From Verrucomicrobiaceae bacterium (GTDB lineage Bacteria; Verrucomicrobiota; Verrucomicrobiia; Chthoniobacterales; Chthoniobacteraceae): DNA of 57,876 bases. Below, piece after piece: positions 37,501 through 46,000 of the stretch. The position numbers and the translations under genes are program-made. The notes under the pieces were generated by a model. The model had not been told where the DNA came from. It worked only from the letters and a program-made list of their open reading frames with translations, and did not search any database. The DNA is taken from NCBI GenBank assembly GCA_005791535.1, contig SXWH01000134.1, forward strand, positions 1 to 57,876. The letters run 5' to 3'. The first letter of the stretch is position 1. Each line of letters starts with the position of its first letter.

Positions 37501-39163
37501 CAGAAGTATTGTCAGCAACGTTGATGTTGCGCGGGCTACTTCCAAAGGCCAGCGTTCCACCAGCCGACGCGGTGATTGTGTGCGTGACGTTTGTCAAAGT
37601 CGCAGCCAACTGGCTCGAAACATCTCCATTCAGAGCGAGAGTCTTTGCACCCAGCAAGATATTACCGGAAAACGTCGTCGTGCTCGCGCCGGCCGTACCA
37701 AACACGGCAGCGGCAAGAGTTTGGTCGAATCCGTTCAAATCCAGTGTTCCCGTCCCCGATGCCCCAATTGTCGTGGTAACAGCGGTCGGAATGCCATTCG
37801 CTGCGCCAACTAAAGCGGTTCCAGTGATGGACAAGCCGATCCAGCTTCCCCCAGTACCGCCGCCAGCATAAATCACGCGACCATCGCGGTGAGTCAGCGA
37901 CGCGACACTCGAGGTAATCGCGCCGCCGAGCACCAGTTCATTCCCAGTAGCCGTGCCACCGACAAAGTGACCACCCGCGGTTGGCGAACCATTAATCGTG
38001 ATTGCGCCGTTGATGCGTCCCTGACCGGTCCCAGTCTGCTGCAAAACGCCATTGCCGGCTACGCCGAAAGTATTACCCGCAACCGTCACCGCATTCGGGA
38101 CAGTGATTCCACCGCTGACATAAAGCCGCGTCGGGTTCGTCGCGCCACCGGTATTAATTGTTATCGCGCCCGTGCCGGCCGCGTTATTGTTCGCAAGGAT
38201 CAACGAGCCGTTGTTGATTGCAGTGCCGCCTGAGTAAGTATTGTTACCACTGAGCGTAATGTTGCCGGTTCCGCGTTTACTTAAAACAAAGGCTCCTGAA
38301 ACAACACCGCTGATGGTGTTGGTGGCGGTCGAATTGCCGCCGACAGCCGCATTCGCCGTCATCGCCACGTTACCCGTGATGGTCGCGCCCCCCTCCACGC
38401 GAAGCGCACCCAGCGGCGAACCCGCTGTGGCTTCCGCCCATCCATCACCAGCAATATTGAACGTATTCGCCACGTTCGTCAGGGCCGTGCTTGTGAAAAC
38501 CTGACCGCCGCTTTGGATGGTCACCGCGCCCGTGCCAAGCGCCGTGTTGTTGGTGGTGATATTGACGCGGACATCAGAAATCGTCGTGCCGAGCGAAAAG
38601 GTATTGTTCCCGGTAACAACGAACTGCCCCGCTCCCGAAGTTGCGGCGTTCACCGTGCCGTTAGTATCGTTGTTGAATGTGACCGTTTTTGCGCCCGATA
38701 TGACACCACTCAGCGTTTGCGCCGCAGCGAGATTTGAGCGAAATACCGCATTATCGACAAGCGTGAGGGGAGCGCTGATTGTATTCGCATTCGCCGTAAA
38801 GTCCACCGTCGCATCGTTGGTTCCTGTTCCATCGAGATTAAGGACTACAGTCCCAGCGGATGATGCGAGCGTGAAACCAAAAGCCGCCGTGCTGCCGATA
38901 TTCAAATCACCAGCCGTGCGACTTGTCGTATCAATCGTCACTGTACGGGCAACCGTGAGTGCGTTCTGGAGATTGATCACATCCCCAGCAGCAGTTCCGG
39001 GAATTGCAGCCGGGCTCCAGTTGCCGGCGGTGCCCCAGTTTCCTGCAGCATCGACATTCCATGAACCGCCTGCGGCGTCCGAGGATGAAGGTGAAAATGA
39101 TGCGATTGCAGCGAGGGCTGCGATACTGGAAGTGAGGATGCGTGCGGGTTTGCGGGTAATCAT
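31589..39163 (-). CDS. giant autotransporter-associated beta-strand repeat protein with PEP-CTERM signal (2524 aa)
   Basis: A 2524-aa secreted repeat protein. The ATG at 39161-39163 begins MITRKPARILTSSIAAL, a signal peptide with the same first 14 residues as the paralogue at 47377. An upstream in-frame extension of 32 residues has no export signal and was rejected. The body is made of beta-strand repeats such as LSKRGTGNITLSGNNTYSGG and IDKSGSTTLTLVGANTYPG. A block near VVLDNRGATGAGANMADGIDRYNISG is closely matched in the paralogue. The end is VPEPGAAAMLLGGVGMLLGLQRRRRKV, a PEP-CTERM signal. The last ~190 residues are nearly the same as in the 2441-aa protein, while the centre has diverged. 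It sits downstream of the small membrane gene at 39357-39872. Likely surface protein; no barrel domain. Confidence 0.9.
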   Translation of the reverse strand: MITRKPARILTSSIAALAAIASFSPSSSDAAGGSWNVDAAGNWGTAGNWSPAAIPGTAAGDVINLQNALTVARTVTIDTTSRTAGDLNIGSTAAFGFTLASSAGTVVLNLDGTGTNDATVDFTANANTISAPLTLVDNAVFRSNLAAAQTLSGVISGAKTVTFNNDTNGTVNAATSGAGQFVVTGNNTFSLGTTISDVRVNITTNNTALGTGAVTIQSGGQVFTSTALTNVANTFNIAGDGWAEATAGSPLGALRVEGGATITGNVAMTANAAVGGNSTATNTISGVVSGAFVLSKRGTGNITLSGNNTYSGGTAINNGSLILANNNAAGTGAITINTGGATNPTRLYVSGGITVPNAVTVAGNTFGVAGNGVLQQTGTGQGRINGAITINGSPTAGGHFVGGTATGNELVLGGAITSSVASLTHRDGRVIYAGGGTGGSWIGLSITGTALVGAANGIPTAVTTTIGASGTGTLDLNGFDQTLAAAVFGTAGASTTTFSGNILLGAKTLALNGDVSSQLAATLTNVTHTITASAGGTLAFGSSPRNINVADNTSALEDMRISGATITGTGGLTKLGAGSLSLSGVTITAPLTVSAGAVRTGTVSSTGSITANNLTFGNGTTLFMKTGVGGDLITAPNFVNSGTTNLVVGQLGGALANGTYNLINYAGGTSPGTSGFSLAPIGHATASLVDTGTSIALSVTGNDQVIWDGTNSSAWATGATGNWKLGSTLAQTDYIESDDVVFQDGPANATASIAANVTPSNVSFTNSTSTAITISGAAGIIGTTALMKTGNGVLNLGGVHQYVGATTLSAGTTNLTGSISGTNVTVGAGASLVHSGTIANGNISIASGATLTSTGTISGSGGLTTSGSTTLRGANTYTGATSILAGTTELDHDGGTLTATSGVSVASGATLLLTRDGTATATTTTFSRNLTGSGNLDANIRTAAGTTAADSLVLSGNNAGFSGPIRLLAPAQGTYRLSLTAPTQAGTGTIEVQNGAQIFVSGTAATYTNNISITGTGFVDSAGNIGALRLDGGNIWAGNINVIGSARIGSHNSTGTISGSISGGNLEFGATNFNNSYTTILTGANSYGTTTIGGQNTQTGGVPSMRLNVGAGGTTGTLGAGSVVINGDGANGILGFDRSDGYTLAAGQTITGAVGAGTIANSIQRTFVDFDTLGTGFDNAGNAITLGTSTLGGQLRFGQARANTITNLTGNITSQIFRVGSNAPGATVNLNNTANVNVTTLDIGIGAATNSANTLNINNGASVTATQLMAGQVANGIGVINQAAGSAVNVETQLRLGHFPTNTSVYNMAGGTLTVGGATANGQSPTLTPSTAAGGGASATGDNNINALATATVLGGGIYLGNDGTGVMNHTGGTITTNWIVLDNRGATGAGANMADGIDRYNISGSAALNLRSNWGLIGRNDGSYAVGFGGGTVRVDNTGTGTGTGANITIPLDAIIDTVAATTTTLDTNGAGNGFTLTKNVTGTGTLALAGGGNINLNSSLAGAPSVVGAQTIAASLSGTNPLIKSGAQTTTLSGASTGYTGPITVSAGRLNADGALGATSSITVADGAALGGETTVGSLTLGSTTGSTLFFNPNTPAKLTAATATFNGTTTLDFSAPIPGDGTYPALSFTSSSGAGTFVLAGASNYRSATVNQSATAVDVVIGGTKSLIWNGTGGSTWDTKVTSNWEDSGSPGTQDVFYSADVVNFGDTDANGNPITPPTGVTVTAGVSPAVVTVSGTTNNYTLTSTGAGIAAGYIDKSGSTTLTLVGANTYPGPTQVSAGTVSVADPASLGSGVAGNTISLSGGGALAYTGAVAANLGANRNIAVGFGGGVISHRNATAATITIPGNLSGTGALALNSTLAGGGTFLLSGSNNSAYTGAITVDAFGTGLSTLNFASQASVPKASSITLNYPAAGATGNATTLSLNGVSTPVETTLNMTSFLNGTISLRSQVTNTGTSSIGGPITVSGTAIVQMSITNGTLTLNGPVTAGGGGFNSASSVFFLRGAGGNGVVNGTITLPGAQLSKTDANSWTINSTGNDWLTTGVLVGTLRTGATGVLPSSSNLVLGQNDANTAVIALDGFSQTVGSLASNPTTVGANTTGKSITSSTAATLTVNQSVDTTYASLFTGSASLVKAGAGSLTLSGASTTTGNIAVNGGTLVATALGAANGASGSLGASNVAGKTVTVGSTGTLSFTSNNIFGNGVGNANLPAVAVNGGTLTSTRYNVLGPVSLSGATLTQSSTDSGAYEGFQFRGDVTVGGVAASSIATGNGAANHLNANTTFTVADATGSAASDLVVSAPLRNQSGDFASAVGGLTKAGPGTMELSALNSYTGATLVSGGVLKVSGSISGSTVTVDGATSVLMGSGGTVGATTLTNGASISPGASPGILTVAGNFTMNSGTNFLGEVNGTTVGTGYDQLVVNGTVSLGNATLSLSGSYTGTSDLFTLILNDGTGDAVSGTFAGLSEGASVFATGSGQEFTISYVGGDGNDVVLAAVPEPGAAAMLLGGVGMLLGLQRRRRKV
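31590..32167 (-). repeat. 3' region shared with the gene at 40052 (copy A)
   Basis: The last ~580 bases of this giant gene closely match those of the next one (40053-40635). Shared protein text includes VDGATSVLMGSGGTVGATTL, NGTSP-like SPGASPGILTVAGNFTMNSG and YDQLVVNGTVSLG. The match covers the final repeats and the whole PEP-CTERM signal. This points to recent duplication or gene conversion of the anchor region. Confidence 0.75.
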
Positions 39164-39356
39164 GGGTCTGTGCTGGATGTGTTCGCGGTGGACTTTTGGA
39201 AGGAAAGGGTAAGCCAAAATTCGTTTCACATAATGAGTTTTGCAAATCCTTTTTAACAAAAAAATTCATAGCCAGACACGGGGACCTTGCGCACGTCAGC
39301 AGGCATGCAATCTCAGCGACTTTTGTTGAATAATCAGACGGCTGGAGCCCGTGAGC

Positions 39357-39872
39357 TTACGCCCCTGACGCATCGCCACACACACCTCGACCTCCGCCGC
39401 ACCGAGCTTGGAGATACACCCGGCCGAGCTGGCGCACGGCCCACCAGCGGTAGGGGTAGATTTCCAGCGGACGCCACATTGCCACCCAGCCGATGATCGT
39501 GAGCCCTTCGCTCACAACCCGGCTCGCGACGGAGTGCGCAGCCATCGTGCATGCGATGAGAAACGAGATTCCGATCAACAGGCTGCTCCATCCCTCACGC
39601 AGCATCCGGCGCAGGTCGTTGCGGTTCAGGTCCGCCTTGTAATTGAAGTAATTGTGGATCGATTCCGCGATAATCGCGTCGCTCTCCGTGGGTGCGTTTT
39701 CGAGATGAATGACAATCCGAATCGCCGTGTGCCGCGGGCATTCCTGCGCCCAGCTTTCGATGAAGGTCTCGGCGTCGCGGTCGAGGTCACGCTCGTGGAA
39801 TGGCGACGGATCCATCGAGTTGTAAAGCTGCTGGATGCTGTGGGGCTTCAGCTCGATGGCGTGCGGGTTCAT
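39357..39872 (-). pseudogene. small membrane protein, copy 1, with frameshifted 3' end
   Basis: A 171-aa reading frame, a paralogue of the gene at 47602-48111. Over the first 153 residues the two differ at only five positions (148 of 153 identical). The predicted protein has a soluble N-terminal half (SIQQLYNSMDPSPFHERDLD, SWAQECPRHTAIRIVIHLEN) and two hydrophobic segments, about 97-112 and 120-133. After GRVY one extra base near 39411 (GTATCTCCAAG here against GTATCGCAAG in the other copy) changes the frame. The KLGAAEVEVRIAGVR end is lost and an unrelated QARCGGGRGV tail appears. It may be a decaying copy or may still work, since only the last residues change. No known family recognised. 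It precedes the 2524-aa repeat protein on the same strand. Confidence 0.65.
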
Positions 39873-39982
39873 TCACGGCACTCGCTGGTGTAGGCATGGA
39901 TCGCTTCGACACCGATTTTGCTTTCCGGTCGGGTCAACAATGCTTGGCGAGCGGCAGCGGCACAGGCTCACGAGGAGAAGAA

Positions 39983-40014
39983 AACGGCCTTCGACGCAAG
40001 CATCGAAGGCCGTT
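39983..40014 (-). terminator. terminator of the 2441-aa repeat protein
   Basis: Inverted repeat AACGGCCTTCGA (39983-39994) with TCGAAGGCCGTT (40003-40014), 12 bp, loop of eight bases. On the reverse strand it runs into TTTTCTTCTCC. It lies 37 bases past the stop at 40052, the same distance as in the paralogous gene. The stem sequence resembles that of the terminator at 31521-31552. Confidence 0.85.
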
Positions 40015-40051
40015 GTGATCTTCTATATAGCGCGGCAATTCCGCTCGAACA

Positions 40052-43000
40052 CTACGCCTTGCGGCGCCGGCGTTGCAGACCGAGGAGCATTCCAAACCCA
40101 CCGAGCAGCATCGCGGCTGAACCGGGTTCCGGAACTGCGGTGAGCACGACATCGTTACCGTCGCCTCCAACGTAGCTGATCGTGTAGTCCTGACCGGCAC
40201 CGGAGAACAGATGAGAACCTTCAGGCAGTCCCAAGAATGTCCCCAGAACAGGATCGCTGCTGCCATCGTTCAGAATCAGCGTAAAGAGGTCGTTCGTGAC
40301 CAACGGCGTCGTGAGATAGGTTCCGCTGATTGAAAGCGTGGCGCTTCCAAGCGAAACAGTGCCGTTGACAACCAATTGATCGTAGCCCGTTCCAACGGCC
40401 CCAGTGTTGATCTCGCCGAGGAAGTTCGTTCCACTGTTCATCGTGAAATTGCCTGCAACCGTCAGGATTCCCGGGCTTGCGCCGGGGCTGATGGTTGCAC
40501 CGTTGGTGAGCGTCGTCGCTCCGACGGTTCCTCCGCTTCCCATCAAGACCGATGTCGCACCATCCACCGTCACGGCGCTGCCGCTGATGCTGCCGGAGAC
40601 ATTAAGCACGCCGTTGCTCACGAGGGTAGTGCCGGTAAAGCCGGGGTTCGCCGCAGTGAGGTTCAACGTACCCAGTCCGGTTTTCTCCACCGCACCGCTT
40701 CCGGTGATTGGGCGGCTGATCGTGATCTGGTTTGTTGCGCCGTTCGTGTCGAAGGTCGGCGTACCGGTTCCTCCCGTGCCGACGACGAAGCTGCCCACGC
40801 CTCTGATGGCCGCATCTATACCAGTGCCAGCGTTCCTGATCGTTCCGCCCGTGAAGGCGAATTCGGTGGTCGCGTTGCGGTTGGCGATGCCAAAGGCACT
40901 GCGAATTTGCAACGCGCCGCCACTCAAGTTATAACGGTCGATTCCGTCCGGCATGTTGGTGCCTGCAATCGTATCGCCCCGGTTGTCGAGCACGACCCAG
41001 TCGGTGGTCACGGTGCCGCCGGACTGGTTCATAACGCCGGTGCCGTCGATACCGAGATAAATGCCACCCAACTGCTCGGCGACGCCCGCGGTAGAAGGAT
41101 CCGTTGCGGTGTTGACGTTTGCGAGTGTCAGGGCTCCCGCACTGATGTTGTAAACACTGGTATTGTTCGGGTAGTGCCCGACACGCACGTTGCCGGCGAC
41201 TTGGACGCTCGAAGTGCCGGACTGGTTCACTGTGCCGGTGAAGCCGCTGGCGTCGCCGAGCCAGAACAGGCCGGTCTTGACGGTCGAACTGCCGTCGATG
41301 TTGAAGACGGCATTGTTGACTCCGCTGCCGCCGCCAACACCAGCCACGAACACACCGCCGGCATTGGCCGCGGTGTTCGTTCCGTCGGTGAGGTCAATGG
41401 TGTTACCGTTAAGGCTAACGCCGGTTCCCTGGGTGTTCACAACAAAGCTGGCCTTGGTCAGGTTCGTGGCGGTGCCGTTGTGGGCGGCAGTGACGTTCTG
41501 CATCATGGTGTAACCGTCGGAACGCTGAATCGTCAACCGGGAGCTGGCCCCATCCGTGTAGAGCGTGACATTTCCGGTGCCTAGCGTGCCCGTGGTGCCG
41601 AGGTTGCCGATCTGCAACGTATTTAACCCGGTAGTACCACCAGCATTGACGAATATCTGGTTGAGCGCGTTTGGCCCGACGTTGTTGGTGCCGGTCAGGA
41701 TCAACGTGTTGGCCGCCCCCCCGCCACCGACGGAGAGGATGTCGGTAGAATTGGTCACCCCAATGCTTCCCGAAATGGTGCCCGTGGCGGTATAGGGCCC
41801 GATCTTGGCGGAACCATCCAGAGTGATGTTGCCGCTGATGACGGTACCGTTGCTCATCCGGATCGCTCCGATGCCGCCCTTGGTGGTGGCGTTGGTGTAT
41901 GCAGTAAGCCCGCTGCCTGCCACGGGTGTTCCGCCGGCAGCTTCCATGTAGCCGTGCCCGGTGAGGATGAAGTTGTTTGTGAATGTGGCGCCAGAGAGCC
42001 AAGCCTGACCACCAGCGTCCACATCGATGGTCGCACCACCGGTGTTGGCCGGGGTAAGATTCGTAGTGGTTCGGAAGGTGCCACTGCCATCACCGATCAC
42101 CGTCGGTGACAGGCGCAAGGTGCCGGTGAACCCAGCGTTGTTGCCGGTGACATTTCCATTACGAACGGCCGCACCAGCGGTGAAATGGGGGTCGATCACA
42201 ACCAAACCGGCACCGGTCAGGTTGTTGGCGAGGGTTACGTCGGCGTCGTTGGCGACAGCCTTGAACGTAGCCCCGCCAGCCACATTGATTGTGCTCGCGG
42301 TCGCGAGAACGGTGGTTGCCGTGCCGCTGTTGTAGTTGGCGATGAGCGTGCCCGCCTGCACATCGGTCGTTCCCGTGTAGGTATTCCCGCTGGTCACGGT
42401 TACAGTGCCAGTGTTCTTTTTAATCAAACCTCCGGTTCCGGCGATACCAATGGTCGCCGAGGTGCTTCCGAGCGTATACGGAGCGGTGTTATCGAATGTC
42501 ACTCCGGCCGGGGTCTGGCTCACCGTCTGGATGACAGGATTGTAGTTCAACGCTGAATCATCGAAAACCACGGTATCCCCAGTCAGGAACTTCTGATCCA
42601 CCGATGCACTCCAGTTCAAGGTCACGTTCGTATCCCAGAAAGTCGGATTAGTACCGTCATTTCCACGCCAAACGTTCGAGGTAGAGGCAACCACGAGTTT
42701 CACGTTTCCGGTCGTGTCATCGACGACGTTGACAGTGCTGTGACCGACTGGGGTGGTAAGGACCAACGTACTGCTGTTCGCGCCCGCACCCTGCACCGCA
42801 CCGGCGTAGGAAAAAATCGGGTATGTGCCAGACACCCAACCATTGCCGCTAAGAACAACATTCAAATTGTTCGCGCCACTGATTGTCAGGCCATTGGTCG
42901 CAGTGGTGGCGACCTTGTCCACTGCGGTTCCCGCAGTGTCGAAGTCGAGATTCAGATTGGCGCCGCCAGATAGACTCAATCCACCAAGCGTGAGCGTGGT

Positions 43001-46000
43001 CGTAGAGGTGCCGGCAGTCGCGGCCCCGACCCGCACCGTGGTGCCACTGGCCGCAGTCAGAGTGCCGGCCGCGGTGCCGGCGCCTGCGAAAGTGGAGGTT
43101 CCGTTCACCGCGAGCGCTCCGGAAGCACTGCTGAGCGTGCCATCAAGGACAAGGGTGCCGGCGGTCACGGTCAGTCCTCCAGAGAAGTTGCTCGTCCCTG
43201 TAAGCGTGAGCGCACCGGTCCCGATCTTCTCGATAGCCACTGTGCCGGCTCCGTTATTGATCGTACCGCCGAACGTCGATGTAGCATTCTGGTGCCCGAC
43301 ATAGAGCTTTGCCGGCGTCGCCGATGTGTTGGTAATCGTACCTCCTGCGCCAGTGCTCGTCAGACCGTTGATCGCTTCCTCGTGCCCATTGAGGTCGACC
43401 GTACCCGCATTGAGGTTAATCGGTCCGTTGTTATAAAGCAGGTCGCCATACGTCGCGGCGTTGATTCCAGCGGGCGGCGCATTGATGCCTGTCGCTGGTG
43501 TGGTGTTGTCGTAATTACCTGCGAGCTGGAGTGTGCCGCCATTCAGGGTCACGCCGTTCGACCCGCTGATGTGGATGGCCTGACCAACAGCAGCGGTATT
43601 ACCCTTTGCCGCAATCACCGTGCCGCTGTTGATCACTACAGTGCCTGCAGAGTTATCCACCGTGCCTCCCAGCGTGAGGCTGCCCGTGCCGCTCATCTGA
43701 ATGGTCGTGCCGTTCAAACTGCCGTTCCAAATCGTCGTGCCGGACTGGTTCACAGTCAGCGTGTTGCCACCACTGATGGTGCCAGCTGTGCCCGAGAGGC
43801 TGGCGACGCTGCGTGCGACGCTGCCCGTTGCGAAGGTACCGGCATTGATGATGAGGTTCGTCGTCGCCGGGATGATGCCGGTTGCGCTGAAATTGAGCGT
43901 GCCGGCGGCGTTTATCACCGTGTCTCCCGCGTAGTCGTTGGAGGCATTCTGGAGCTGGACGGTGCCGACATCGTTGATCGTAAAGCCACCCGTGCCGGTG
44001 AGCTTTCCGGCGATGGCCGTGGTACCGCCGGTGACGGCCTGGATGTTGCGATTGGCATCCGTTCCGCTGAGCGTTATCTGGCCATTCCATGTTCCGACGG
44101 CGTTGTTGCTTTGCCGGAGAGTGCCACCATCGTTGAGTACGACGTTGTGCTGCGAGGAGTTCGCAGCGAAGTTCTGGTGTGTGGCACCGCTATTCACCGT
44201 CACCACGGCGGTAGCGGACAACGGGTTTGTGCCCTGCGAGCCAAAGAAACCGCCATTTACGATCACGTTCTCCAGCGTCGAGCCCGCAGCAGGATTGTAA
44301 AACATCGTGCCGGTGCCGGTCTTCGTAAGTGTAAAGGCTCCGCCATTGAAGACCTGACTGGTCACGATGTCGTAACGCCCGCTACCTCCCCACGTCGTAT
44401 TCCCCGCGAGCGTAACCTTGGTGAAGTGGCTATTATTAACGATGTCCGCGCCGCTGTTGATGATGGCCCCGTTGCCGCCGACGCCGGTTCCAGAAACCAC
44501 AATTTCAGCGTAGCGGTTGCCCACAGCGGTCCCGGCTGCGTCAAAGGTGCCGCCGCCCGACACCGTAACCAAGCCCGCACCACGGAGCGCGTCGCTGTTG
44601 CCGATTTTGAGTGTGCCGCCCGTAACATTCACTGCACCGCCACCGAGCACGTTTGCACCACTCAAGGTCAGGGTACCGTTGCTGACGCTCGTAACGCCCG
44701 CATACGAGTTCGCGCCGGATAGGGTGACCGCGCCAGTCCCGGTCTTGGTGATGCCACCCGCGCCTGAGAGCGCGTTTGCGACACTGTAAGTGACGGCGCT
44801 ATTGTTAAACGTCAGGTTACCAATTGTGACAGCACCACCAGTGATGGTGCTGTTGGTGACCGGAGTTGCCGGCGCACCGATATCATGAGTGTCACCAAAG
44901 ACGACCGCGTCTCCCTGATAGAACGTTGCTCCCGTGCTCGAACTGGAGGCGAGAGCGAAGTTTGAAGTCGTATTCACATCCCAAACGCCGCTTGTATTTC
45001 CCGCCCAAATGAGGGAGTCCACGGCGGTCACCGAGAGGTTAACCTGGCCAGCGGTGGCAGTATCGATACTAGCGGTGATATGCGGATAGCTGCCGACTGG
45101 AGCGAGCGTGAAGGCGCTTGTACCTGTGCCGCCCACCGTGCCGGTGTAATCAAGCAGGCGATAAGTCCCCACCGAGAATGAGCCCGCCTGCGGAGCCACA
45201 GTCACAACCGTATTCGTAGTAGTAAGGCTGGCCGCGTTCAGCGGCGCAGCAGCACCCGTCGATGTGAGAAGCGGCACGTAGGTCGTAGTGCCCGCCCCGG
45301 TTCCACCGAATGTGACGGCGGACGAAGTAATAACGCCGCCACCGAGCCCCGTACTCAGGGTAGCGGCATCCGAAACATTCACTGCGCCGGCAGTTCCCGC
45401 TCCGACGACCAAAGCACCGCCGGTGATGTTCGTAGTGCCCGCGTTGTTCCACGTACTCGTGGCTGCCAGAGTCGAGGCTCCCGCTTTTTCAATGGTGGCG
45501 GCCGCAAGTCCGGTCAAGCTGCCGGGAAGAACCCGATTATTTGCACCACTGAAGGCGATCGTACCTGAGTTCACCGTCCACGAATTGGCACCAACGAGAC
45601 CGCCGTTGAATTCCGTGCGACCGAGACCGTTGCTCACCATGTTGAGCGCGCCCACCCCGTTGGCAGTTCCGAGCACCTGCACGTTGGTCAGCGTATCCGT
45701 GGTCGCCGTCGGCGTAGCGAATGTTAGAGTGGATGCGGAGGAGGCATTTGAGTTGCGCAGGATGTGGTTTGTGCCGGTGGAGGTGGCGAATGTACCCATA
45801 CGGCCCACGGATTGGCTGAATCCATTGAGCTCCAGCCGCCCGTTGTTTGCGTTGTTTTCGCCAAACGTGAAATCCGCGCCGACAGCAAGCGCGTTATTCG
45901 CACCGATTTGGATCTGGCCGTTGGCCGCCTGGGTCCGGACCCATGAGTTGCCGGTGGAGTTGACGATGACCGTACCAGCGTCCGTCTTGCTGAAAATACG

